NCBI GenBank assembly: GCA_964449985.1
Contig: CAYVCG010000011.1
Span: 1-37,856 of the forward strand
Source of the DNA: CAYVCG01 sp964449985
Lineage (GTDB): Bacteria; Bacillota; Clostridia; Lachnospirales; WRAX01
Length of the DNA stretch: 37,856 nucleotides
Direction of reading: 5' to 3'
The position numbers and the translations under genes are program-made. Numbering within the stretch: position 1 is the stretch's first letter; each line of letters begins with the position of its first letter. Of this stretch, positions 22,136-29,439 are shown in pieces. Under the pieces are notes generated by a model. That model was not told the origin of the DNA and did not search any database. It saw nothing but the letters and a program-made list of their open reading frames with translations.

Positions 22136-23923
22136 TTGATACTGTTATCCGCTGAAAAAATTTCAAAAGGTTATACGGACAAAAAGCTGTTAGACGGCGT
22201 TTCCCTATTTCTTCATGAGGGGGATAAGGTTGGGGTTATCGGCATAAACGGGGCGGGCAAATCCACTCTGCTTAAAATCATTGCGGGGATGGAGCAGCCG
22301 GACGAAGGTACCATCACGAAAACCACCGGCGTCCGCATATCATATCTTGGGCAGAATCCTGCCTTTGATAATGGCTTGCCTATAATAGACCATGTTTTGC
22401 ACGGCTTATCTGAAAACGACAAGCACACCGCCGAATACGAAGCCAAAACCATCCTTACTAAGCTTGGGATAACAGATTTTGATGCATCTGTAGAAACTTT
22501 GTCCGGCGGTGAGAAGAAACGGGTTGCTATTGCTGCGGCGTTAGTTGCCCCGTGCGAAGTTTTAATTATGGATGAGCCCACGAACCATTTGGATAATGAG
22601 ATGGTTTCATGGTTGGAAACATACCTGAAAAAATATCCCGGCGCGATTATTATGATAACTCATGACAGATATTTCCTGGAACGGGTTACTAACAGGATTG
22701 TTGAGATTTCCCGTGGAAACCTGTATAATTATCAGGCAAATTATTCAAAATATCTGGAGCTTAAATACCAGCGCGAGGAAATGGAAATAGCTACAGAACG
22801 CAAAAACATGGCTCTGTTTAAAAAAGAGCTGGAATGGATACGCCGGGGCGCAAGAGCCAGAAGCACAAAAAGCAGATCCCGTATTGAGAGGTTTGAGGAG
22901 CTTAGCGCAAGGGACAAGCCGCAAACATCCGCAAAAGTGGATATCACATCCGTTTCCAGCAGGCTGGGCAGAAAAACTATAGAAATAAAAAATATATCCA
23001 AAAGCTATGGCGGCAGGATTATTGTAAAAGGCTTTGAGCATACAGTTTTGCGTGATGCACGCATAGGCATTGTCGGGCCGAACGGCTGTGGTAAATCAAC
23101 GCTTCTAAAAATTATTGCAGGCAAGACTACGCCTGATTCCGGAATGGTGGATTATGGAGAAACCGTTAAAATTGGGTACTTCGCTCAGGAAAACGATGCA
23201 TACGAAACCGCTGGTTTAGGTGATATGCGGGTTATTGATTTTGTTAAGGAAACTGCGGAAAATATATCAACCCAAGACGGCGTTATAACCGCTTCACAAA
23301 TGCTGGAGAAGTTTTTGTTTCCGCCTGATTTGCAGTATAACCCTATAAATCGCCTGTCCGGAGGGGAAAAACGGCGATTGTTCTTCTTAAAAGTACTAAT
23401 GGAAGCACCCAATATCCTGCTTCTGGACGAACCAACAAACGACCTTGATATAGAGACCTTGTCTATCATTGAGGATTATTTGGATGGCTTTAACGGAGCC
23501 GTTATCACTGTTTCCCATGACAGATATTTCCTTGATAAAGTCGTGGATACGATATTCGCTTTTGAAAACGGCGATATTAACCAATATAACGGCGGATACA
23601 CGGATTACAGCGAAAGGTGCGCCGAACACACCGCAATTGAAGTGCAAAAAAAATCCGAGCCAAAGCAAACTCAAACATCCAAATCTAAAAAACTTAAATT
23701 TTCATATAATGAGCAAAAGGAATACGATTCTATCGATTCTGATATCGCGGAAATTGAAAATAGCTTGGCTAAAGTAGAGGCCGAAATGGCAGCGAAGTCC
23801 AGCGATTATCAGCTTCTCGCGCAGCTTATGGCTCAAAAGGAAGAGTTGGAGAAAAAGCTGGAGGTTAAGATGGATAGATGGGTCTATCTTAATGATTTGG
23901 CTGAAAAAATAAAAGAACAATGA
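22136..23923 (+). CDS. ABC-F family ATPase, Uup-like
   Basis: Two ABC ATPase domains are fused with no membrane part, the mark of ABC-F translation factors that act at the ribosome. Walker A motifs are GINGAGKST (near residue 37) and GPNGCGKST (near 320). Signature motifs are LSGGEKKRVAIAAAL and LSGGEKRRLFFLK, and Walker B motifs are LIMDEPTNHLD and LLLDEPTNDLD. The linker between the domains is basic ('RRGARARSTKSRSRIERFEEL'). A C-terminal coiled coil (about 520-595) of the Uup type follows. The start is a TTG with AGGTGGG upstream; no ATG is well placed. A housekeeping role is more likely than antibiotic resistance. Confidence 0.9.
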   Translation: MILLSAEKISKGYTDKKLLDGVSLFLHEGDKVGVIGINGAGKSTLLKIIAGMEQPDEGTITKTTGVRISYLGQNPAFDNGLPIIDHVLHGLSENDKHTAEYEAKTILTKLGITDFDASVETLSGGEKKRVAIAAALVAPCEVLIMDEPTNHLDNEMVSWLETYLKKYPGAIIMITHDRYFLERVTNRIVEISRGNLYNYQANYSKYLELKYQREEMEIATERKNMALFKKELEWIRRGARARSTKSRSRIERFEELSARDKPQTSAKVDITSVSSRLGRKTIEIKNISKSYGGRIIVKGFEHTVLRDARIGIVGPNGCGKSTLLKIIAGKTTPDSGMVDYGETVKIGYFAQENDAYETAGLGDMRVIDFVKETAENISTQDGVITASQMLEKFLFPPDLQYNPINRLSGGEKRRLFFLKVLMEAPNILLLDEPTNDLDIETLSIIEDYLDGFNGAVITVSHDRYFLDKVVDTIFAFENGDINQYNGGYTDYSERCAEHTAIEVQKKSEPKQTQTSKSKKLKFSYNEQKEYDSIDSDIAEIENSLAKVEAEMAAKSSDYQLLAQLMAQKEELEKKLEVKMDRWVYLNDLAEKIKEQ

Positions 23924-23974
23924 TAATTATTTGAAAAATATATTATATGACACTCTGAAAGCGAGGCTTCATAA

Positions 23975-25414
23975 ATGGCAAAGGAAAAAGAAAAGTTTGT
24001 CGAAGAAATAACCGATATGGAGGTAGATTTCCCTAAATGGTATACGGATGTCGTTAAAAAAGCCGATTTGGTTGACTATTCATCCGTCCGAGGCTGCATG
24101 ATTATTCGCCCATATGGCTACGCTATTTGGGAACTCATCCAAAAATATCTGGACACAAGATTTAAAGAAACTGGTCACGAAAACGTTTATATGCCAATGT
24201 TTATCCCTGAAAGCCTTTTGCAGAAGGAAAAGGACCACGTCGCTGGTTTTGCCCCAGAAGTGGCTTGGGTTACCCACGGCGGCGACGAAAGATTGACAGA
24301 ACGCCTTTGCGTTCGTCCGACTTCCGAAACACTATTTTGCGACCATTATGCAAATGTTATTCAATCCTATAGGGATTTGCCTAAACTGTATAACCAATGG
24401 TGCTCGGTTGTGCGCTGGGAAAAGACTACTCGTCCGTTTTTAAGAACGCTGGAGTTTTTATGGCAGGAAGGGCATACAGCTCATGCTACAAAAGAGGAAG
24501 CCCATGAAGAAACAATAAAAATGCTGAATGTTTATGCAGATTTTTGTGAGCAGATTTTGGCTATACCTGTCGTCCGCGGCAAAAAGACTGATAAAGAAAA
24601 ATTCGCCGGGGCAGAATCTACTTATACAATTGAAAGCCTTATGCACGATGGAAAAGCTCTGCAATCCGGCACAAGCCATAACTTTGGAGACGGCTTTGCC
24701 CGTTCCTTCGGCATCCAATATACAGACAAAAATAACGAACTGCAATACGTTCATCAAACATCATGGGGCATGACGACACGTCTTATCGGCGCGATAATAA
24801 TGGTTCATGGCGATAACAGCGGTCTTGTGCTTCCGCCACAAATTGCGCCTATCCAAGCCGTTATAGTTCCTATCGCTCAGCATAAGGAAGGCGTTTTGGA
24901 TAAAGCATACGAGCTTGAAGGCAAGCTAAAGAATATTTGCAGGGTTAAAACGGACTCCAGCGATAAATCGCCGGGCTGGAAATTCAGCGAGTATGAGATG
25001 AAAGGTGTGCCTGTAAGAATAGAAATCGGGCCTAAGGATATTGAGCAAAACCAAGCCGTTCTTGTTCGCAGGGATAATCGCGAAAAGACGATTGTTTCGC
25101 TTGACGATATTGAAAATGCAGTTGCAAAAACACTTGATGATATTCAAACAGCGCTTTATAAAAAAGCACTTTCGCATAGAGAAGAAAAAACCTACACAGC
25201 TATTGACATGGATGAGCTTATTAAAACAGCAGACGAAAAACCCGGCTTTATAAAGGCTATGTGGTGCGGAGATTTGGCGTGTGAAAATGAAATTAAAGAA
25301 AAAGCCGGCGTTACGTCCCGCTGTATTCCATTTGCGCAAGAAGCGGTTGGCGACAAATGCGTTTGCTGTGGTAAGCCGGCCAGCGATATGCTGTATTGGG
25401 GCAAGGCATACTAA
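23975..25414 (+). CDS. proS: Prolyl-tRNA synthetase, type 3 (archaeal/eukaryal-like)
   Basis: Charges tRNA-Pro. The 479-residue form lacks the bacterial editing insertion. It carries class II motifs, including 'VVRWEKTTRPFLRTLEFLWQEGHTAHAT' (motif 2), 'FGDGFARSFGIQYTDK', and 'VHGDNSGLVLPPQIAPIQAVIVPI' with the anticodon-binding domain after it. The C-terminal zinc-binding end is 'CGDLACENEI...SRCIP...GDKCVCCGKPASDMLYWGKAY', typical of the archaeal/eukaryal-like type found in many Clostridia. GAGG lies about nine bases before the ATG. It ends the plus-strand block, and its stop codon overlaps the end of a convergent small reading frame. Confidence 0.97.
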   Translation: MAKEKEKFVEEITDMEVDFPKWYTDVVKKADLVDYSSVRGCMIIRPYGYAIWELIQKYLDTRFKETGHENVYMPMFIPESLLQKEKDHVAGFAPEVAWVTHGGDERLTERLCVRPTSETLFCDHYANVIQSYRDLPKLYNQWCSVVRWEKTTRPFLRTLEFLWQEGHTAHATKEEAHEETIKMLNVYADFCEQILAIPVVRGKKTDKEKFAGAESTYTIESLMHDGKALQSGTSHNFGDGFARSFGIQYTDKNNELQYVHQTSWGMTTRLIGAIIMVHGDNSGLVLPPQIAPIQAVIVPIAQHKEGVLDKAYELEGKLKNICRVKTDSSDKSPGWKFSEYEMKGVPVRIEIGPKDIEQNQAVLVRRDNREKTIVSLDDIENAVAKTLDDIQTALYKKALSHREEKTYTAIDMDELIKTADEKPGFIKAMWCGDLACENEIKEKAGVTSRCIPFAQEAVGDKCVCCGKPASDMLYWGKAY

Positions 25415-25563
25415 AATAGCACATGCGAATCATCAAGATTGGCCGAGCAGTTCCTGCTGGAGAAGTATACGCAATTTTTGCAGTTTATTTCCAGCGGGTT
25501 TTGTTGCAGCATACTGAGCGAACCTTCATACATTGATTTGAAATTTTTACAGCTTTTTTTCAT
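25411..25563 (-). CDS. Possible small Cys-rich protein (50 aa)
   Basis: A hand-found minus-strand frame of 50 codons, from the ATG at 25563 to a TAG that overlaps the proS stop by three bases. The product begins MKKSCKNFKSMYEGSLSML and contains 'NCKNCVYFSSRNC', a CxxC...C cluster (Cys at about 5, 28, 31 and 39) that could bind a metal. It fills an intergenic gap that otherwise has no content. No ribosome site is visible; a TATAAT-like sequence lies close upstream, so a leaderless transcript is possible. I do not recognise the family. It could equally be a chance frame or a relic. Confidence 0.4.
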   Translation of the reverse strand: MKKSCKNFKSMYEGSLSMLQQNPLEINCKNCVYFSSRNCSANLDDSHVLF

Positions 25564-25580
25564 CGTTATATTATACATGA

Positions 25581-25626
25581 AAAAACAACCCCTTTGGTTT
25601 GTATTATAACCATCAGGGGTTGTTTT
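25581..25626. terminator. Bidirectional Rho-independent terminator
   Basis: AAAACAACCCCT paired with AGGGGTTGTTTT, with an inner GGTT/AACC stem. There are A-runs on one side and T-runs on the other, so it works in both directions. It can end proS transcription from the left and the FrhB-like gene from the right. Confidence 0.9.
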
Positions 25627-25638
25627 ATATCTTGGGAT

Positions 25639-26847
25639 TTATCTTTTTAAAATCTTTTTTGCAATGCCTTTCATTTTCAATATGAATGAGGCAATATAAT
25701 ATCCGTAGTTATAATGCAAAACATGAACACGCATATCTTTGCGAGGTTTTAAATATTTATCTTCAACAAATGCGTAGCCACTACTCTCTAAGTCATTCCA
25801 AAAATCATTTCTTATCTCTGGAACTGGCGGATATTTATATAAAGAGGGTTGAATTTTATATATACGGTCATATGGCTTTTCATAATTATGCATTATTGCT
25901 TTTGAATTATTAAATAAATCCAATCCTTTTTCGGTATTTATTATTATTAGTGATATGCCCTTATCATTATTGATATCTTTATCCTCTGTCTTAAAATAAT
26001 ACCAAAAATCAGCAATTGTAACATCAGATATTCTATCCATATTTGTGTATTTACAAAAATGGCATCCCATTCTTAAAAAGAAGTTTTTTAAATATCCCAC
26101 ATAAAATGGATCGATGGCCATATTGCCTGCATAAGTCTTTCGGTTTTCAAAAACTAATTTCATGTTAAAGCATAACCAACTGCGTTTTTTATCCCTAAAC
26201 TTAATTTCTTTAATTTTAGAGTTGTACTTTTTTTCCATATTAGCTATATATTCCTTAAAAATCCTTGGAGACGGAACTCCGTGGCACACTAGGTCACATG
26301 TCAGAAGATTGTTATATTCTTTGTTAAGATATAATTTTAACGCGGCAATTTGGCAGGGAGTTCCTGTAAATAAGACTAGCTTATTATTTTCCAAATCGTT
26401 TTTCGCTTCAGCAAATGTGTTTTTCAAATCACTCTGCACATATTTTGAGCCTTTGAATTGTTCAACTCCGATTGAATCAGTGGCACGCTTATGTATAACA
26501 TTAAAATCCTCGTCAAACGCTACACCATAAATTGCGCCATTATTTTTTAAAACATAGTCTGCAAATGCCGTGAACGCTCCGCCTGACGTGCTGTTTCTTC
26601 TACCTTTTTTATCTTTAAGCCATGAAGCATACGCTATCTTTTTGTCGCCCGGCAGCAAGTCGTTGTTTATATGGCAACATTTTTTACAAAGATTGCAGTT
26701 TGTGCAATTCTGGCTTACATATGGATATGGGAAACCTTCATTATCTATTTTAATAGTTATTGCGTTAGCAGAGCATATATTATAGCAAGTCATACATCCA
26801 GTACATTTTTCACTTGAACATATTTCCAAAAGGTACTTCACCTCCAT
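25639..26847 (-). CDS. FrhB-like iron-sulfur protein (coenzyme F420 hydrogenase/dehydrogenase beta subunit family)
   Basis: About 402 residues. The N-terminus holds two ferredoxin-type [4Fe-4S] motifs, CTGCMTCYNIC and CTNCNLCKKC. The FrhB region includes 'STSGGAFTAFADYVLKNNGAIYGVAFD', 'FKGSKYVQS', 'LFTGTPCQIAALKLYL', 'TCDLVCHGVPSPRIF', 'IKFRDKKRSWLCF' and a second Cys pair 'RMGCHFCKYTNMDRISDVTIADFW'. Relatives reduce flavin or F420-type cofactors, and many lie in polysaccharide loci next to pyruvyl transferases; no such partner is here. The ATG at 26847 overlaps a GGAGGTG, while the TTG at 26829 lies nine bases after that site and may be the true start. An 18-codon upstream extension would enter repeat copy 4 and is rejected. 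Confidence 0.85.
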   Translation of the reverse strand: MEVKYLLEICSSEKCTGCMTCYNICSANAITIKIDNEGFPYPYVSQNCTNCNLCKKCCHINNDLLPGDKKIAYASWLKDKKGRRNSTSGGAFTAFADYVLKNNGAIYGVAFDEDFNVIHKRATDSIGVEQFKGSKYVQSDLKNTFAEAKNDLENNKLVLFTGTPCQIAALKLYLNKEYNNLLTCDLVCHGVPSPRIFKEYIANMEKKYNSKIKEIKFRDKKRSWLCFNMKLVFENRKTYAGNMAIDPFYVGYLKNFFLRMGCHFCKYTNMDRISDVTIADFWYYFKTEDKDINNDKGISLIIINTEKGLDLFNNSKAIMHNYEKPYDRIYKIQPSLYKYPPVPEIRNDFWNDLESSGYAFVEDKYLKPRKDMRVHVLHYNYGYYIASFILKMKGIAKKILKR

Positions 26848-26857
26848 AAATTTAAAA

Positions 26858-26885
26858 GAGGTTTGGGGCAAAGCCCCAAACCCTA
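26858..26885. repeat. Left 28-bp duplicate flanking element copy 4
   Basis: Contains the perfect palindrome GGTTTGGGGC-AAA-GCCCCAAACC. It is identical over 28 bases to 27012-27039 on the other side of the element. It overlaps no gene. Confidence 0.9.
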
Positions 26886-27011
26886 GGCGTCGATAATTCA
26901 TCGAGCAATACGGACGCGCAATGCGCGCCCCTACAGAAACCCCGGTTTTACGGCAATTGTAGGGACGGCCTTTGGCCGTCCGTTAGAAATTTTAGCATTT
27001 ACCGACATCGC
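26886..27011. repeat. Dispersed palindromic element, copy 4
   Basis: About 126 bp. The ends are degenerate (GCGTCGATAATTC and TTTACCGACATCG). The inner palindromes are GACGCGC-AAT-GCGCGCC and GGGACGGCCTTTGGCCGTCC. It is bounded exactly by identical 28-bp direct repeats, each containing a strong hairpin. There is no coding capacity. Confidence 0.9.
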
Positions 27012-27039
27012 GAGGTTTGGGGCAAAGCCCCAAACCCTA
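27012..27039 (-). terminator. Right 28-bp duplicate: hairpin at the end of the ACT gene
   Basis: Identical to 26858-26885. The stop codon of the ACT protein (27039-27037) is inside it, so the hairpin begins right after the last codon. It is GC-rich with ten-base arms but lacks a T-run on the minus strand; the element follows instead. Confidence 0.75.
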
Positions 27040-27471
27040 CAGCCCTTTAACTACGTCTGCGTTCATAACCTTAACGCCTGCGTTATTTAAAACCTCAAGA
27101 GCGCGCTCTTGATTATTCAGCCTAAGCACAAGCATTGATTCATTTGCCTCGGTTTGATTGGAAAAATGATACATATATTCAATCTGCAAGCCACCCTCGT
27201 TGAGGTCACCAAGAACCTTATTGAGGCTGCCCGGCTTGTTTTCCAAAGCGATAACAACAACGTCTGTTGATTTAACCATAACCCCAGCTTCTTTTAACAC
27301 GCTATACGCTTTGTCTGCATCCTCGACGATAATGCGCAGTATGCCAAAATCAGTCGTATCAGCGATGGAAAGCGCAAGAATATTAATTTCATTTGCTGCA
27401 AGAATGCTTGTTATCTGAGCAAGCTTGCCGCCTTTATTTTCTACAAATACGGATAACTGTCTAATTTTCAT
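27037..27471 (-). CDS. Tandem ACT-domain amino acid-binding protein
   Basis: A 144-residue protein made of two ACT domains. The first is 'IRQLSVFVENKGGKLAQITSILAANEINILALSIAD' (residues 3-65), the second 'VVVIALENKPGSLNKVLGDLNEGGLQIEYMYHFSNQ' (70-140). No enzyme domain is attached, so it is a probable ligand sensor. Homologues are commonly found next to paaK and ior genes. By context it may sense an aromatic amino acid and regulate the operon or its enzymes, which is inference. AAAGGAGG precedes the ATG. It is the last gene of the operon, 36 bp after paaK, and ends inside a duplicated hairpin. Confidence 0.9.
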   Translation of the reverse strand: MKIRQLSVFVENKGGKLAQITSILAANEINILALSIADTTDFGILRIIVEDADKAYSVLKEAGVMVKSTDVVVIALENKPGSLNKVLGDLNEGGLQIEYMYHFSNQTEANESMLVLRLNNQERALEVLNNAGVKVMNADVVKGL

Positions 27472-27507
27472 AAATAGGCCTCCTTTATACGTTTTGCAAT
27501 CGAATAT

Positions 27508-28812
27508 TTATTTTAAATTACGTTTATCAATAACTCTCTTAGCCTTGCCTTCGGAGCGTTGGATGCTCTTTGGCTCAACAAGCCGCACTTTACATGCGAT
27601 ACCCAAAACACTCTCAATTTGCTTCCTCAGATTCTTCTCTACGTCTTCCATACCTTTAACATAGTCTGAGAACATCTCTTCGGAAACTTCGATTTCCAGC
27701 GTCATCGTATCCAGCAAGCCTTCTCTTTCAATAATGATTTGATAATGAGCGGAAGTCTGGCCCATATCAAGGAGAACGCTTTCTATTTGCGACGGGAATA
27801 CGTTTACACCACGGATAATAAGCATATCATCACTTCTGCCTGTAGGTTTCGCCATTCTTACATGGGTTCTGCCACAATCACATAATGCATAGTTAAGCGA
27901 TGAAATGTCTCTCGTGCGATATCTGATAAGCGGAATGCCTTCTTTGTTAATCGTTGTAAAAACGATTTCCCCTGTTGAGCCTTCCGGCAATACCTCGCCT
28001 GTATCAGGATCAATAATCTCCGCTATGTAACAATCTTCCCAAACATGAAGACCGTTTTGGAATTCACAATCCTGTGAAACGGCAGGCCCCATAATTTCGC
28101 TTAAACCATATATGTCAAACGCTTTTATACCAAGGCGGGCTTCAAGCTCATTTCTCATGCCGATTGTCCACGGTTCTGCGCCGAAAACACCTGCATTAAG
28201 CTTTATTTCGTCTTTAGAAATGCCCATTTCCTCCATTGTTTCCGCAATATACAAAGCATATGAAGGAGTGCAGCATATACAAGTTGTTCCAAAGTCTTTT
28301 ATAACATTGATTTGGCGTTGGGTATTGCCAGAAGAAGTGGGGATAACTGTTGCGCCCATGCGTTCCGCACCATAATGCGCCCCAAGGCCACCTGTGAAAA
28401 GGCCATAGCCATATGAAACCTGGACTCTGGATTTATCATCCTGGCCAGCCATAACAAGGCACCTTGCCATACATTCTGACCAAACCTCAATATCCTTGCC
28501 TGTATATCCAACAACAGTCTGTTTGCCTGTTGTTCCGCTGGAAGCATGAACTCTGACAATCTGCTCCATAGGAACGGCAAACGTACCAAACGGATAATTG
28601 TCCCTAAGGTCTTGCTTTGTTGTGAATGGAAGCTTTTTCAGATCGTCAACGGTTTTTATATCGCCCGGCATAAGACCCAAATCCTGCATTTTTTTCCTGT
28701 AATACGGTACATTTGTGTAAACCTTTTCCACAGTTCTTCTAAGCCGCTCCGCCTGCATACGGTTAAGTTCCTCACGGCCCATCGTTTCGATTCTTTCGTT
28801 CCAGTACTTCAT
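27508..28812 (-). CDS. paaK: Phenylacetate-CoA ligase family protein (downstream copy)
   Basis: An AMP-forming ligase that activates phenylacetate or a related arylacetate to its CoA thioester. The 434-residue length is standard for PaaK. Visible motifs are 'LPFTTKQDLRDNYPFG', the ATP loop 'VHASSGTTGKQTVVGYTGKDIEVWSE', 'GAEPWTIGMRNELEARLGIKAFDIYGLSEIMGPAVSQDC', 'IRYRTRDIS' and the C-terminal 'RSDDMLIIRGVNVFPSQIE'. It is clearly paralogous to the gene at 31233-32528, with the same architecture. It follows iorB by 45 bp. The exact aryl substrate is unknown; indoleacetate and hydroxyphenylacetate are alternatives. Confidence 0.92.
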   Translation of the reverse strand: MKYWNERIETMGREELNRMQAERLRRTVEKVYTNVPYYRKKMQDLGLMPGDIKTVDDLKKLPFTTKQDLRDNYPFGTFAVPMEQIVRVHASSGTTGKQTVVGYTGKDIEVWSECMARCLVMAGQDDKSRVQVSYGYGLFTGGLGAHYGAERMGATVIPTSSGNTQRQINVIKDFGTTCICCTPSYALYIAETMEEMGISKDEIKLNAGVFGAEPWTIGMRNELEARLGIKAFDIYGLSEIMGPAVSQDCEFQNGLHVWEDCYIAEIIDPDTGEVLPEGSTGEIVFTTINKEGIPLIRYRTRDISSLNYALCDCGRTHVRMAKPTGRSDDMLIIRGVNVFPSQIESVLLDMGQTSAHYQIIIEREGLLDTMTLEIEVSEEMFSDYVKGMEDVEKNLRKQIESVLGIACKVRLVEPKSIQRSEGKAKRVIDKRNLK

Positions 28813-28857
28813 AAGTAACCCCCAAAACGTTAATTATTTTGTCTTAAAGCATACACC

Positions 28858-29439
28858 TTATATAGAATATCCCGCTTCAAAAGCCTTTAGGTTAACATCC
28901 AAAAGCTTTGCAGGAACAGTTGCTTTGAGTGCATCAAGCCATTCTTCCTTTGCAAAATCCTTTGAAATAGAAGCCAATAAGCCAATAAGAACAACGTTTA
29001 CGGCCTTTTGATTTCCCGCAGCGATAGCTCTGGATAGGGCATCGGTTTCAATCAGGTCTATACCTTTATCCTTAATTTTTTTGATGATATTTGCAGGATA
29101 AGATGCTTGGCCTGTTATAACAGGCATTGGATTTATCTTTTGGTTGTTGACGATAAGCTTGCCGCCGTCTTTTAAGAACTCAATATTTCTGTAGGCTTCA
29201 AGCAGCTCAAATGCCAAAATAATATCTGCGCAGCCCTCACCTACTATCGGTGAGCAAACCTTATCCTTGGAATATTTTACATATGTAACAACGCTTCCGC
29301 CCCTTTGAGACATACCATGAACCTCAGAGACTTTAACGTCGTAGCCTGCTTTTATCGCTGTGTTACCGATTACGCGGCTTGCCAAAAGTGTTCCCTGGCC
29401 CCCAACGCCAACTATCATAATATTTGTTGCATTATCCAT
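28858..29439 (-). CDS. iorB: Indolepyruvate ferredoxin oxidoreductase, beta subunit
   Basis: The small subunit of the IorAB complex, which oxidatively decarboxylates aryl pyruvates from aromatic amino acid transamination to aryl-acetyl-CoA and reduces ferredoxin. The 193-residue protein has the gamma-type 2-oxoacid oxidoreductase domain: 'IMIVGVGGQGTLLASRVIG', 'VSEVHGMSQRGGSVVTYVKYS', and 'IILAFELLEAYRNIEFLKDGGKLIVN'. I chose the ATG at 29439, which overlaps the iorA stop by eight bases, with AAGGAGG nine bases upstream. The frame upstream of this belongs to iorA. Confidence 0.95.
   Translation of the reverse strand: MDNATNIMIVGVGGQGTLLASRVIGNTAIKAGYDVKVSEVHGMSQRGGSVVTYVKYSKDKVCSPIVGEGCADIILAFELLEAYRNIEFLKDGGKLIVNNQKINPMPVITGQASYPANIIKKIKDKGIDLIETDALSRAIAAGNQKAVNVVLIGLLASISKDFAKEEWLDALKATVPAKLLDVNLKAFEAGYSI

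Noticed and set aside
22136..23923. Antibiotic-resistance ABC-F protein
   Set aside because: The Uup-type C-terminal coiled coil and housekeeping neighbours argue for a core ABC-F factor; nothing indicates resistance.
26848..26901. N-terminal extension of the FrhB-like protein
   Set aside because: It lies in the duplicated hairpin and element copy 4, not in coding-like sequence.
8903..27011. CRISPR array suggested by repeated palindromes
   Set aside because: The copies are kilobases apart, about 120 bp each and without regular spacers or cas genes; they are dispersed elements.
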